From contig NZ_FOXL01000011.1 of the NCBI RefSeq assembly GCF_900115705.1, positions 22,886 to 86,885 of the forward strand: 64,000 nt of DNA, written 5' to 3'. The DNA comes from Frateuria terrea. GTDB taxonomy: Bacteria > Pseudomonadota > Gammaproteobacteria > Xanthomonadales > Rhodanobacteraceae. A program made the translations under genes and the position numbers. Each line of letters opens with the position of its first letter. Positions within the stretch are counted from its first letter, which is position 1. This document shows positions 33,830 to 43,657 of the stretch, one piece after another. A model generated the notes under the pieces. The model had not been told where the DNA came from. It worked only from the letters and a program-made list of their open reading frames with translations, and did not search any database.

Positions 33830-35844
33830 TGTCCGAGGCGGAGGCTCCCGACCCCGAACTGGCGCGGCTGCTCCGCCGCCTGGAGCGCGAGCGCCAGATC
33901 CGCATCGAGGCCGAGAACATCGCCGAACAGGGCCTGCGCGACCTCTATGAGCGCCAGCGCGAACTGACCCTGATCGAGGCGCTCATCACCGCCGCGAACG
34001 AGGCGGTCGACGTCGACGCGATCATGGAATTCGCGCTGCGCCGCATCTGCAAGTATTCGAACTGCCCGGTGGGCCATGTCTACCTGCGTGCCGAAGGCCC
34101 CGGCCGCGACCTCGTATCGACGCGCATCTGGCAGGTGCCGCGCGGGGAAGCGTTCGAGGCGTTCTGCCGCATCGCCGAAGCCACCCGCGTCGCTTCCGGC
34201 GTGGGCCTGGCCGGACGCATCCTGGCCACCGGCGAGGCGACCTGGATCGAGGACCTGACGGACGACAACTTCGCACGCGCCGCACTGGCGCGGCAGGCCG
34301 GGCTCAAGGCCGCGTTCGGCTTTCCGGTGCTGATCGGCGCGGAAGTGGCGGCGGTGCTGGAATTCTTTTCCAAGCGGCCCGGGGCGCCCGACGCCTCGAT
34401 GCTGCGCATCATGGCGCAGGTCGGCACGCAACTCGGACGGGTGATCGAACGCAAGCGCGCCCGCGACCACCTCACCCACCATGCCTACCACGATTCGCTG
34501 ACCGGCCTGCCCAATCGCGCGATGTTCATGGAGCGCCTGAACCAGGCGATCGCGGCCGCGCGCGCGTCGGCCGAGGGTGGGCGCCGCCTCGCCGTCCTGT
34601 TCCTGGACCTGGACCGGTTCAAGACGGTCAACGACAGCCTCGGCCATTTGGTGGGCGACGAACTGCTGGTGCTTGTCGCACGACGCCTCGCGGCCTGCCT
34701 CCGCGCAGGGGACCAGGCCAGCCGCGAATACCGGTATGGCACCGAGCGCCAGCTCATCGGCCGTTTAGGCGGTGACGAATTCACGATCCTGCTCGACGAC
34801 GTGCGGCAGACACAGGACGCCATCGAGGTCGCCGAACGCATCATGCACGAGCTCGGGTTGCCGTTCGGGCTGTCCAAACACGAGGTGTACACCGGCGCCA
34901 GCGTGGGCATCGCCTTCGGCGACGGCAGCAGCCGGAACGGGCACGACATCGTCCGCCAGGCCGATATCGCGCTGTACCGCGCCAAGTCGCGCGGTCGCGG
35001 CCGCTGGGAACTGTTCGACGACGCGATGGGTGCGCAGGTCGCCGAGCAATTGCAGCTGGAGCGCGACCTGCACGGCGCGCTGGAGCGCGGGGAACTGCGC
35101 GTCCACTACCAGCCGATCGTCTCGCTGCAGGACAGCCGGATCCAGGGCTTCGAGGCCCTGGTGCGCTGGGAGCATCCGGAAAAAGGCTGGATCATGCCGG
35201 GCGACTTCATCCTGCTCGCCGAGGAAACCGGGCAGATCCACGCCATCGGCCAATGGATGCTGCATCAGGCCTGCAGCCAGATCCGGCGCTGGCGGGAGTC
35301 GTTCGACCCGCAGGGCGCGCTGTATGTCAGCGTGAACGTCTCCGCCGTCGAATTCGCGCGGCGCGATTTCGTCCAGCGCGTCCTGGAGGCCCTGCACGCG
35401 ACCGGGCTGCCGCCGCAACGGCTCAAGCTGGAAATCACCGAGAGCGCGGCCATGGCCGATCCGGAACGCACGCAAGGGCAACTGAAGGAACTGCAGGGCC
35501 ACGGCATCCAGTTCAGCCTGGACGATTTCGGTACCGGATTCTCCTCGCTCAGCCATCTGCTGCAGCTGCCGATCCACACGCTCAAGATCGATCGCTCCTT
35601 CGTCAATGAAATCGACGCCGACGGCCGCAAGCGGCATGTGCTGGACACCATCGTCGCGCTGGCGCGCAACCTCGACATCGAGGTGGTGGCCGAGGGTACC
35701 GAGACGTCCGGCGAAGTGGACTGCCTGAGCGCCCTCAACTGCCACTATGCCCAGGGCTTCTATTTCTCGCACGCGCTCGACCAGAAAGCGGCCGAAGTCA
35801 TGCTGTCGAAGCAGTTCGATGCGGGAGCCGAGCGGCCGGAATGA
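33829..35844 (+). CDS. GAF-GGDEF-EAL cyclic-di-GMP enzyme, H-NOX partner
   Basis: A 671-residue cytoplasmic protein. A coiled-coil start (1-50) and a GAF domain (about 52-205) are followed by a GGDEF domain (about 215-400) with intact GGDEF at 314-318 and no RxxD inhibitory site just before it. The EAL domain (about 405-660) has EAL at 442-444, NVSA, and DDFGTG at 565-570. Both catalytic motifs are complete, so it may make or degrade c-di-GMP. Coupled translation with H-NOX implies NO or oxygen control of activity, as in HnoC/HaCE-type systems. Confidence 0.95.
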   Translation: MSEAEAPDPELARLLRRLERERQIRIEAENIAEQGLRDLYERQRELTLIEALITAANEAVDVDAIMEFALRRICKYSNCPVGHVYLRAEGPGRDLVSTRIWQVPRGEAFEAFCRIAEATRVASGVGLAGRILATGEATWIEDLTDDNFARAALARQAGLKAAFGFPVLIGAEVAAVLEFFSKRPGAPDASMLRIMAQVGTQLGRVIERKRARDHLTHHAYHDSLTGLPNRAMFMERLNQAIAAARASAEGGRRLAVLFLDLDRFKTVNDSLGHLVGDELLVLVARRLAACLRAGDQASREYRYGTERQLIGRLGGDEFTILLDDVRQTQDAIEVAERIMHELGLPFGLSKHEVYTGASVGIAFGDGSSRNGHDIVRQADIALYRAKSRGRGRWELFDDAMGAQVAEQLQLERDLHGALERGELRVHYQPIVSLQDSRIQGFEALVRWEHPEKGWIMPGDFILLAEETGQIHAIGQWMLHQACSQIRRWRESFDPQGALYVSVNVSAVEFARRDFVQRVLEALHATGLPPQRLKLEITESAAMADPERTQGQLKELQGHGIQFSLDDFGTGFSSLSHLLQLPIHTLKIDRSFVNEIDADGRKRHVLDTIVALARNLDIEVVAEGTETSGEVDCLSALNCHYAQGFYFSHALDQKAAEVMLSKQFDAGAERPE

Positions 35845-36010
35845 GCCAGCCTGGCGCCGTGCCCAGGTGTGGGCCATTGCCGCGACGGCCGTAAGCCAGT
35901 CCGCGCGAGCCTTCCAAACACTCGGATCAAAATCCACTTCACCTGCACTCTGATCCTTGCCTTAGCCCTGTCGCTCGGCACCACTGCCCCAATGGACTTC
36001 GACCCCATTC

Positions 36011-37615
36011 CTAACCTGCAGGCAGTACGCCGGCGGCACGCAGCCGGGCACGCAACGGATCTAGCTTGCTGCCGTATCGCGCACTGCGCGCGGTATCCAG
36101 GCGCAACGGTTGCCGCACCTGGGCAGCACTTATCGTAAGTACCGTTCTGGACGACTGATGGAAGTCGAGGCAGACGGGATCGAATGGGACCTCACAAAAG
36201 TCCAATAACCGACGAATCTGTGCCTCCGCGTCTGCTTGAAGCAGCTCGTACTCGAAATCGAAGCACTGCTGTGGAAACCGCTGTTTCCAAAGCCCGCTCA
36301 GGCGCACATAGCCCGCGTAGTAGTCCACCAGGTCATCAAGGTCATAGCTGTAGTCGACTGAGCTGTTGCCAAAAAGTTGGCGATAACAGGCGAAGCACGT
36401 TTCCAGGGGGTCGCGTCGTGAGTTCACCACGCGGGCTCCGGGCAGCATCGCCAGCGCGGCTCCGACGTATGCCCAGTTGCTCGGATTCTTGTCGGTAAAC
36501 CTCAGGCCCTGTCGGTGCCAGCGTCGGGTGCGTGCCAGATAATCTTTGCCCAGGCGTTGCCAATCCTCTGCGGTGGCTGATGGGACCCACGCGGGAAAGG
36601 GCTGCCCACGCCGACGGGATTCTTCCTGGAGGATCTCCGGGAGGGTCTCGATTTCGTCGGCCGCTTCGATCTGCGGATGCGCACCGAGGATCTGTTCGGT
36701 AAGCGTGGAACCCGAGCGAGGCAGGCACGCCACGAAGATCACTTCCCTGCCCAACGTGGCATCAAGCGGCGCGGGCATGGCACCGGAGAAGGTGTTTGCG
36801 ATGGCATCCACGCGGGTGCGCTCTTCTTCGCGGTCCCAGTGCACGTAGCGCCGCTTCAATGCGTTGGCCTCGCGCAGGACATCGAATGCCAGCGCATAGT
36901 CAGCCTGGTCCTCCATCGCTTTGGCGAGGGTGAAGCCGAGCAGGATGCGGGAACCATCCGGCAGGTCGGAACCGAGCTGTCTCTGGAGTTCCGCGATGTC
37001 CTCCCTGCTGAACCGCTCGGTTTTCAGGTTGGCCAAGCCAAACCAGGTCTCCGAGCTATCGGATTGCTGTTGTTTCAAAGTGTCGCGATACATCGCCACG
37101 GCAGCCGGTGTGTCACCCAGGCTGGACAATACGGATGCGAGGGTATTGCGGGCCTTGGCGTAGCCCGGATCGATAGCGACTGCGTGTTTCAGGATGTCGT
37201 GAGCCTGCTCGATTCGGGCGGAAAACTGAAGCGCCTTGCCGTAGTTGTACCAGGTCGAGGCCGACCTGGGCGCCAGTTCGCAAGCGCGTTGCAGATGTGC
37301 GAGGCCCGCGTCGACGTCGCCTAGCTCGAACAGCGCGCTGCCGAGATTCATGTTGAGCGTGGAATCGTCCGGTCTTACCGCGAGGGCGCGCTGCAGGTGG
37401 CTTATCGACTTTTGCCGATCTCCGCTGATGAGAAAGGCGATACCCATCAATCGATGGGCGTCGGCGCATTCCGGAGCCAGCGCCAGGACTCTGGTCAACG
37501 ACTGTATGGCGAAATCAATCTGGTTGCGGCCGAGTGCCTGGCTTGCCTCTCGGAGCCACTGGGTGGCTGCCGGGGGCAGGTCGGCCGTGTGCGTGGAAGT
37601 CGAACTTTCTGTCAT
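36011..37615 (-). CDS. TPR-repeat sulfotransferase
   Basis: A 534-residue protein. The N-terminal half (about 15-190) holds about five tetratricopeptide repeats (for example AHRLMGIAFLISGDRQKSISHLQRALAVRPDD and its successors). The C-terminal half is a sulfotransferase domain with the PAPS 5'-phosphosulfate loop LPRSGSTLTEQIL (PRSGST at 299-304) and RVVNSRRDPLETCFACY as the 3'-phosphate region. It would sulfate a protein or glycan; the acceptor is unknown. No signal peptide is visible. The ribosome-binding site is weak and the upstream DNA is less GC-rich than average. Confidence 0.92.
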   Translation of the reverse strand: MTESSTSTHTADLPPAATQWLREASQALGRNQIDFAIQSLTRVLALAPECADAHRLMGIAFLISGDRQKSISHLQRALAVRPDDSTLNMNLGSALFELGDVDAGLAHLQRACELAPRSASTWYNYGKALQFSARIEQAHDILKHAVAIDPGYAKARNTLASVLSSLGDTPAAVAMYRDTLKQQQSDSSETWFGLANLKTERFSREDIAELQRQLGSDLPDGSRILLGFTLAKAMEDQADYALAFDVLREANALKRRYVHWDREEERTRVDAIANTFSGAMPAPLDATLGREVIFVACLPRSGSTLTEQILGAHPQIEAADEIETLPEILQEESRRRGQPFPAWVPSATAEDWQRLGKDYLARTRRWHRQGLRFTDKNPSNWAYVGAALAMLPGARVVNSRRDPLETCFACYRQLFGNSSVDYSYDLDDLVDYYAGYVRLSGLWKQRFPQQCFDFEYELLQADAEAQIRRLLDFCEVPFDPVCLDFHQSSRTVLTISAAQVRQPLRLDTARSARYGSKLDPLRARLRAAGVLPAG

Positions 37616-37902
37616 TGACTGTCGTTCCCGATGCGGTCTGCTACCGCCGTCCCTGCCTGTTGGGTTTTAAGTTCACTGGCGGGTCGAGATTCTGCTCCGT
37701 CAAGCACTCGATGGCGATGCCTGAGTCGGCATTCGCGTCGAGCCACTTGCCCGTCGCCTTGTTACTCGGCACCGCCGCATCGAACTGAAAACCGGCTTGC
37801 CACACCTTGTTCGTAGAAAGACGTGAGTCCACAGCGGTGTGGAACGATGGCTTTGCAAGCGGGCCTGGTCATCCGGCATAGATACCCCATCCTTCGTCAA
37901 CC

Positions 37903-40083
37903 TCACCGAACGCCCGTGATCACGACCAGTTCGGAGGATTGCGGCGTCGGCAACGTCACTGCCAGGCCGGAGGTCGCCAATGTCTTCCCGTCCTGCACGC
38001 GATCGTGCGAGGAATGATCGCGGAACTGCACCCGGTATTGCCGTCCCGCGCGCAGTCCGCGCAGCTTGAACCGGAACGTATGCCGTGCACGGTCCTCGCC
38101 ACGGAACGCGAAGACCACGCCCTGGTCGTGCACGCCATCGAAATATTCGGTGCCGTCCCAGCCCTTGCCGTCCGGCCGCGGGCCCACGTGATAGAGATCG
38201 GCAGTACGTATCAGCGGCCGCAGTGTCGACTGGTAGAACGCGATCTCCCGGGCCGCCGCGGCATGCTGCGCGGGCGTCCAGCCATTGGTGTCGATCATCA
38301 CGGTGAACCACCCCATCATGCCGCTGCGGAGCATGTAGCGGAAGTTCTCGATCCGCGGCGTGGGCCATGCCTTGACGTAGGTTTCGAGCATGGCCGGCGG
38401 CAGCACGTGGCTGGCGTCGTAGAAGGCCTGGCGGTTGGACAGCGGGTCGTAGGAGTCGACGATGGAAAAGTAGTCGCCGTAGGCCGCGCTGCCGAAATCG
38501 ACCATGCGCCCGCCGTCGTTGCAGACCTCGAGCAGCAGGCCGGGATGCCGACGCTTGAGCGCATGCTGGATGGCGTAGTACGCACGCGTGGCGTGCAGGC
38601 TGACGTCGGTCGCGTTGGGGCCGTCGACCCAAGGAAAATCGTCCTCACGGTAGCGCCGGAGGCGGGCGGGATCGGCCGGTGCGTGCGGATGATCGTCGCG
38701 GTCGCAGCCCTGGGCCACGACGTAGCCATCGTGTTCGAGCATGTCCAGGTGGTAGTCACGCACGAGGCGATCGGTCTCGCCGGTCGCCCAGGCCTGCGCC
38801 GCCGGCACACCCAGGTCGATCGTGATGCCCTTGAACTGCGCCGGCTTCCAGCCGGGCAGCGGATCGGTGATCAGCCAGTCGTGCACCTTCGGATCGGCGA
38901 CGTTCAGCGCATCCTTCGCAGTGCTGGTGCCCGCCTGGGCCCAGTCCGCCCAGAGCCCGAACTTCAGGCCCCGGCGGTGCGCGTAATCGGATAGCGCGGC
39001 GATGCCGTGCGGGAATTTTTCCGCATCCGCATGCCAGTCCCCGACGGCGCGGAACCAGCCGGCATCCAGGTGGAACATCTCGAAACCCAGCCGTGCCGCG
39101 TCGTCGATCATGTGGCGCGCCTGCGCCTCGTCGATCGCCATCGCACTGCCCCAGCTGTTGTTGGTCACCAGCGGATAGGCAGGATCGGCCAGAGTCGAAG
39201 GATCATTCAGTACCTCGCGCACCCAGCGCCGCAGCGTGTTGCCGGTGTGGTCGAGGTCGCCGTCGCTGGCGCCGACGAAGACGGTCGGGGTGGCGAAGGT
39301 TTCGCCGGGAGCGAGGCGGGTGCGAAACGCGCCGGGCTCGGGGTTGAGCCCGACCGTGCCCGCCAGCGTCGCACCCGTGCGCTTCAGGCTCATCGCCACG
39401 CGGCCGCTGAACTCCACGCCCACGTACCAGCCGCCGAGGCCGGCGGCGTCGCTGCGAACCAGGAACCAGGGAATGATCTCGCGCGACTCGCCCGCGCGCG
39501 GATGCGCGAACGTGCTGGAAGTGCCGCGCCAAAGGTAGTGGCGGGTGATGGCCGCCCGATGCGTTCCCACCGGAGGGGCCACACCTGCGCCCTTGTCGAT
39601 CCAGGCCTGCTCCAGCGGCCGGTCGGCCGCAACGTTCCAGGCGAACTGCAGGCTCGGCTGCAACGGTATCCAGACCTCACGCCCACTGCGGTTCTCGATG
39701 CGGACCGCGTGCTCGATCGGCCCGTGCGAAGAACGCGCGCGCCATTGCCAATACAGGCGCAGTCCAGCGGCGCGATCCTCGTAGACCAGGCTTGCCGCGT
39801 CCTTCTGATCGAGGCTGGCTTCGGGATCGAACCGCCAGTGCAGTCCCACCTCCCTGCCCCCGATGCGGGCATGCCCGATCAGGCGCGCGACCGCCGCGCC
39901 TTGCCAGGCCAGACCAGCTGTGCGCCCCAGTTGCAAGAGCTCAGGCGCCGTGGCTCCGGCCCGTACCACCACGACGTTGTCGGCGTTGCCGACACGGATC
40001 GGCGCCGATCGCGTCCGTGCCGCCAGCGGCCAAACGGCCAGGAGGCCGAGCACGAGGCAGGTCCGTGCAGAACGGGTCATCAT
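37903..40083 (-). CDS. Alpha-galactosidase-like glycoside hydrolase family 36 enzyme
   Basis: A 726-residue secreted enzyme with signal peptide (about 1-25). An N-terminal beta-supersandwich is followed by a TIM barrel starting near FEMFHLDAGWFRAVGDW, where LDAGW is the GH36 signature. GLKFGLWADW follows. MLEHDGYVVAQG carries the probable nucleophile Asp, and EVCNDGGRMVDFG matches the acid/base region (usual E-x-C-x-x-G-G-x-R-x-D). A C-terminal beta domain ends the protein. It would remove alpha-galactosyl residues from oligosaccharides. Two adjacent ATGs (40083, 40080) are possible starts. Confidence 0.88.
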   Translation of the reverse strand: MMTRSARTCLVLGLLAVWPLAARTRSAPIRVGNADNVVVVRAGATAPELLQLGRTAGLAWQGAAVARLIGHARIGGREVGLHWRFDPEASLDQKDAASLVYEDRAAGLRLYWQWRARSSHGPIEHAVRIENRSGREVWIPLQPSLQFAWNVAADRPLEQAWIDKGAGVAPPVGTHRAAITRHYLWRGTSSTFAHPRAGESREIIPWFLVRSDAAGLGGWYVGVEFSGRVAMSLKRTGATLAGTVGLNPEPGAFRTRLAPGETFATPTVFVGASDGDLDHTGNTLRRWVREVLNDPSTLADPAYPLVTNNSWGSAMAIDEAQARHMIDDAARLGFEMFHLDAGWFRAVGDWHADAEKFPHGIAALSDYAHRRGLKFGLWADWAQAGTSTAKDALNVADPKVHDWLITDPLPGWKPAQFKGITIDLGVPAAQAWATGETDRLVRDYHLDMLEHDGYVVAQGCDRDDHPHAPADPARLRRYREDDFPWVDGPNATDVSLHATRAYYAIQHALKRRHPGLLLEVCNDGGRMVDFGSAAYGDYFSIVDSYDPLSNRQAFYDASHVLPPAMLETYVKAWPTPRIENFRYMLRSGMMGWFTVMIDTNGWTPAQHAAAAREIAFYQSTLRPLIRTADLYHVGPRPDGKGWDGTEYFDGVHDQGVVFAFRGEDRARHTFRFKLRGLRAGRQYRVQFRDHSSHDRVQDGKTLATSGLAVTLPTPQSSELVVITGVR

Positions 40084-40198
40084 GGGCTCGATCCGGTTGA
40101 TGCCGTCGCGGCCTGCCGGATGATCACACCAGCCGGCAAGCGACGTCACGCCGACCGGCTACCCGGAAGAACCGCGCCCGCCTGCCGCTCCCTCTCGC

Positions 40199-42001
40199 TC
40201 AGTTCACGTGGTCGAACTCGGGCATCGGCGCGAACAGCTGCCCGCTGCGCCACGCGTCCGCGCCCTTGCGCTGGTACACCACCTTGCCGCCCACCACGGT
40301 ATACAACACCCGCGTACGCAGGATCTGCTCGGTCGGCATGGTGAGCAGGTTGCCGGAGAACACCACCATGTCGGCCAGCTTGCCGGGGCTCAACGAGCCC
40401 AGCTGGTGGTCCTCGAACAGCGCGTAGGCGTTGTTCCAGGTGTAGGAGCGCAACGCTTGCTCGCGGGTCTTGGACTGCGCCGGGAAGAAGCGCTGGCCGT
40501 GGCCGTTGTCGCGTGTCACTGCGCAGTAGAAGCCGGCGATGGGATTGGTGTCCTCCACCGGGGTGTCGCTGCCGTCCAGCACGATGGCGCCGATCCTGAT
40601 CAACGACTGCCACACGTAGGCGCCCTCTTCCGCGCGCTGCCGGCCCAGGTGCTGCACCACGTAGGGCGCGTCGGAGCATGCGTGGATGGATTGCATGGAG
40701 GCGATCACGCCAAGCCCGGCGAAGCGCGGGATGTCCGAAGGCGCCAGGTGCTGGGCGTGCTCGATGCGCCAACGCAGCTCGTGCGCCGCGGGATACTCGG
40801 CGAAGATCCTCTGGTACATGTCCAGCACTTCGCGGTTGGCGCGATCGCCGATGGCGTGGATGGAGACCTGGAAGCCGTCGCGGGCGGCGATGCGCGCGAT
40901 CTTTTCCAGCGCGTCCATCGAGGTGACGTTCTTGCCGGTCATGCCGGGCGCGTCGTCATACGGCTTGAGGAACCAGGCGCTGTGGGTACCCAGCGCGCCA
41001 TCGGACACGTCCTCGCCCACGCTGCGCACGGTGAAGTGGTCGCCGGCATAGCCGATGATGCGGTACCTGGCGAGGCTCCTGTCGACGCTGGCGGGATCGA
41101 CCACGCCGATGTTGACGTACAGGCGCAGCGGGAAGCCCTTGTCCGCCTGCTGCTTCATCCAGTCGACCGTTTTGAAGTCCTCGCCCATGTCGACGAAGCC
41201 GGTGATGCCCTTGCTCACCTCGTTCTGCATGGCGAGCTTCAGCGACTGCTCCCTGCGCGCGGCGAGCTGCTGAGGCGGCAGGCTGTCCAGGTGGCGGCTG
41301 TAGGCAGCGAACACGGGATCGCCGGCGGTGTCGCGCAGCATGCCGATGGCGTCGCCCTTGGCGTCGCGCACGATCGTGCCGCCGGCCGGATCGGGCGTGT
41401 CACGGGTGATGCCGGCGAGCTTCAACGCCAGCGCGTTGGCGTAGATGGCGTGGCCGCTGGTGTGCGAAAGCAGCACGGGGTTGTTTGGCGACACCGCGTC
41501 CAGGCTGTCCGGCAGCGGCAGGCCGTCGACGTTGGGCTCGGGCACCTTGTTCCATTTGCTCTGCTGCCAGCCCTGGCCGACGATCCACTGCCCTGGCTTC
41601 GCCTTGGCCACCGCGTCCTTGACCATCGCCACGACGGCGTCCCAGTTGGGCGCCTTGCCCACGTTGAGCTGCATCAGCGCGTCGCCGGTGTCCATCAGGT
41701 GGCCATGGCCTTCGATGAAACCGGGCGTGGCGAAGGCGCCGTGCAGGTCCAGCACTTTCGTGTGCGGGCCGATGTAGTGGGCGATGTCCTGGTCGCTGCC
41801 CAGGGCCGCGATTCGGCCGTCCTTCACCGCCAATGCCTGCACGTGCGGCTGCAGCGGGTCGAGCGTGGCGATGCTGGCGTGCTGCAGCACCAGGTCGGCG
41901 GCAGGCAGTGCGGGCGGGAAGCCCTTGACCGGCGCCTCGGCGGCGGCCGCCGTCATCGAAACCAGCAGGAGGGCGGCGAGGCAGGAGCGACGCAAAGGCA
42001 T
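40199..42001 (-). CDS. Secreted amidohydrolase, YtcJ-like
   Basis: A 600-residue protein with a signal peptide (about 1-22, ending AAAA). ATPGFIEGHGHLMD is the H-x-H metal motif of the amidohydrolase superfamily. Further metal or catalytic positions lie in HAIGDRANREVLDMY, RIEHAQHL and IVLDGSDTPVEDTNP. The closing PGKLADMVVF...VLYTVVGGKVVY belongs to the small beta domain. Relatives hydrolyse amides or cyclic ureas; many are annotated as predicted TIM-barrel hydrolases without known substrate. GGGGAA lies 5 nt before the ATG. The GH36 gene follows after 115 bp and may be cotranscribed. Confidence 0.92.
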   Translation of the reverse strand: MPLRRSCLAALLLVSMTAAAAEAPVKGFPPALPAADLVLQHASIATLDPLQPHVQALAVKDGRIAALGSDQDIAHYIGPHTKVLDLHGAFATPGFIEGHGHLMDTGDALMQLNVGKAPNWDAVVAMVKDAVAKAKPGQWIVGQGWQQSKWNKVPEPNVDGLPLPDSLDAVSPNNPVLLSHTSGHAIYANALALKLAGITRDTPDPAGGTIVRDAKGDAIGMLRDTAGDPVFAAYSRHLDSLPPQQLAARREQSLKLAMQNEVSKGITGFVDMGEDFKTVDWMKQQADKGFPLRLYVNIGVVDPASVDRSLARYRIIGYAGDHFTVRSVGEDVSDGALGTHSAWFLKPYDDAPGMTGKNVTSMDALEKIARIAARDGFQVSIHAIGDRANREVLDMYQRIFAEYPAAHELRWRIEHAQHLAPSDIPRFAGLGVIASMQSIHACSDAPYVVQHLGRQRAEEGAYVWQSLIRIGAIVLDGSDTPVEDTNPIAGFYCAVTRDNGHGQRFFPAQSKTREQALRSYTWNNAYALFEDHQLGSLSPGKLADMVVFSGNLLTMPTEQILRTRVLYTVVGGKVVYQRKGADAWRSGQLFAPMPEFDHVN

Positions 42002-42253
42002 GGTGTTCCCCGGTGGGCGCGAACGCTCGCGCCGGGGCAGCGTAGGAAGGTGGCCGGGCGGGGTCAACCGGGCAAAGGCATTCCCCGCTGGCAACCATGA
42101 GATGCGGGGGAAGCCGGCAGCCCAGGCGGCAGCGAATGGCCGGCGGCGCGAGGAATTCACTGCCGAACTTGCCAGGAGCACGGTTGTACGCTGAAGGGAC
42201 GGGCGTCACCGTTCACGGTTGCCGCGAGGTCCGTCGCCGCACAAGGGGGAAAC

Positions 42254-42667
42254 ATGAAACACTGCTGCGCACTGGTCGCATCCGGCATCGTGACCTCGCT
42301 ACTGGCCGCCTGCGGCGGCATCACGCGCGGCCAGCCGATCGATCACGATCGCCTGGCCAGCTTCCGGCCCGGCGTAACCACCGCCGCCGAGGTCGAACGG
42401 AGCCTTGGACCACCGCTGGAAGTGACGCGCGAACCGGGCGGCGACACTTATCTGAAGTATCTCTACGCCACCGAGCGTCTCAGCAAGTACGCGCAAATTC
42501 CGGTGGTGAGCGAGTTCTCGCGCCGCGGGCATGCCGTCTACAACGGCGACACCGTCTACCTGCACTTCGATGCGCAAGGCCGGCTGCTGGACACGAAGGA
42601 ATACACCCAGCACTTCGATTCGCGCGATCCGCTGCCGAACGGCCCGATCGCGGCCGAATCCCACTGA
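42254..42667 (+). CDS. Small outer-membrane-type lipoprotein, BamE/SmpA-like fold
   Basis: A 137-residue protein with a lipoprotein signal (lipobox LLAAC, Cys20). FRPGVTTAAEVERSLGPPLEV resembles the opening of BamE/SmpA-type domains (P-G-x-T-x-x-x-V-x-x-x-L-G-x-P). Residue +2 after Cys is Gly rather than Asp, so sorting to the outer membrane is likely. AAGGGGG lies 6 nt before the ATG. It is too divergent to be the housekeeping BamE, and its role is unknown. Confidence 0.85.
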   Translation: MKHCCALVASGIVTSLLAACGGITRGQPIDHDRLASFRPGVTTAAEVERSLGPPLEVTREPGGDTYLKYLYATERLSKYAQIPVVSEFSRRGHAVYNGDTVYLHFDAQGRLLDTKEYTQHFDSRDPLPNGPIAAESH

Positions 42668-42766
42668 GCTGCCGCTGGCGCATTGAGACTCGCTCGAAAC
42701 GGAGGCACTCCGTTGTCTCCACCATTTTCCGGGCCCGGAACCGGCGGTAGGCCGGGTCTTTGCCGC

Positions 42767-43255
42767 TTACTTCATCGATGCAACGTGCTCGACCAATTGG
42801 TCCAGGGCGATGTCGGTGCCCTCTTTCCAACCCGACTCCTTGTTCGCCGCCACGTCGGCCTCGTTCCGGTGCAACGCCGTGAATACGTAGCGCGTCCCCG
42901 TGCCCTCGGGCTTCAACGTCATGATGGCGGTGATCGGAACATCGTCGAAGACGGCCGGGCGATAGCCCGGAAACAGCATGGAAGTCCACACCAGCCGCTC
43001 CATCGACACCACATCCAGAAAACAGCCGAGGTTGGGAACCTCCTGGCCGTCTCCCACCACGATATCGATCCCGAAGGCGCCGCCCGGGCGCAGGTCCATC
43101 TGGCAGCGTGCCACGCGTCCCCAGGCCTTGGGCATGTACCACTGGCTGACATGTTCGGGCTGGGTCAGGGCTTCCCAGACCAGCCGCGGCGGCGCGTCGA
43201 GGAACCGTTCGAAGACGATGTCGAGCTTGGGATCGATCGTGGGTTGCGTGCTCAT
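42767..43255 (-). CDS. SRPBCC (AHSA1-type) domain protein, paired with ArsR
   Basis: A 162-residue Bet v1-like protein: FERFLDAPPRLVWEALTQPEHVSQWYMPKAWG and DLRPGGAFGIDIV are typical AHSA1 motifs, with a C-terminal helix LDQLVEHVASMK. It overlaps the upstream ArsR gene by 4 bp (ATGA), so the order is regulator first, effector second, the reverse of the pair at 4097-4896. The shared palindrome at 43658-43677 probably controls both. Confidence 0.92.
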   Translation of the reverse strand: MSTQPTIDPKLDIVFERFLDAPPRLVWEALTQPEHVSQWYMPKAWGRVARCQMDLRPGGAFGIDIVVGDGQEVPNLGCFLDVVSMERLVWTSMLFPGYRPAVFDDVPITAIMTLKPEGTGTRYVFTALHRNEADVAANKESGWKEGTDIALDQLVEHVASMK

Positions 43256-43623
43256 GCCTGCGATTCCTTTTCCTTGAGTTGTTTGACGTACGCGTCGAAC
43301 CTGTCGAGCCGGGATTCCCACAGCTGGCGCCGCTCGATAAGCCAGTCTTCCGCTACCTTGAACCGCTCGGGTGCGATCTCGTAGGTGCGTACCCTGCCCT
43401 GCTTCCAGGACTTCACCAGGCGGCTCTTCTCCAGCACCGACAGGTGCTGCACGAACGACGGGAGCTTCATGTCGAACCGGGCCGCCAGCTCGCTGACGGT
43501 GGCAGGGCCGCTGAACAGCTGCTCCAGGACCTTTCGCCGGGTCGCGTTCGACAAGGCGTAAAAAACGTCGTCAACAACGGCGGCTCGGTTCATCTGCGTG
43601 GCAGTCACTTGCTTGGCGAACAT
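43252..43623 (-). CDS. ArsR-family transcriptional regulator
   Basis: A 123-residue winged-helix repressor. VFYALSNATRRKVLEQLFSGPATVSELAARF and FVQHLSVLEKSRLVKSWKQGRVRTYEI are standard ArsR elements; the metal-binding Cys cluster is missing. A second ATG at 43593 (MNRAAVVDD) would give a 113-residue product and leave a longer leader. Neither start has a strong ribosome-binding site. It heads the operon with the SRPBCC gene. Confidence 0.93.
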   Translation of the reverse strand: MFAKQVTATQMNRAAVVDDVFYALSNATRRKVLEQLFSGPATVSELAARFDMKLPSFVQHLSVLEKSRLVKSWKQGRVRTYEIAPERFKVAEDWLIERRQLWESRLDRFDAYVKQLKEKESQA

Positions 43624-43657
43624 CGGTCCGACGGGGCGCAGTCTGGCAGTGCGAATT

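Noticed and set aside
40208..42100. Long plus-strand frame opposite the amidohydrolase
   Set aside because: Shadow of the minus-strand gene; no motif or start signal.
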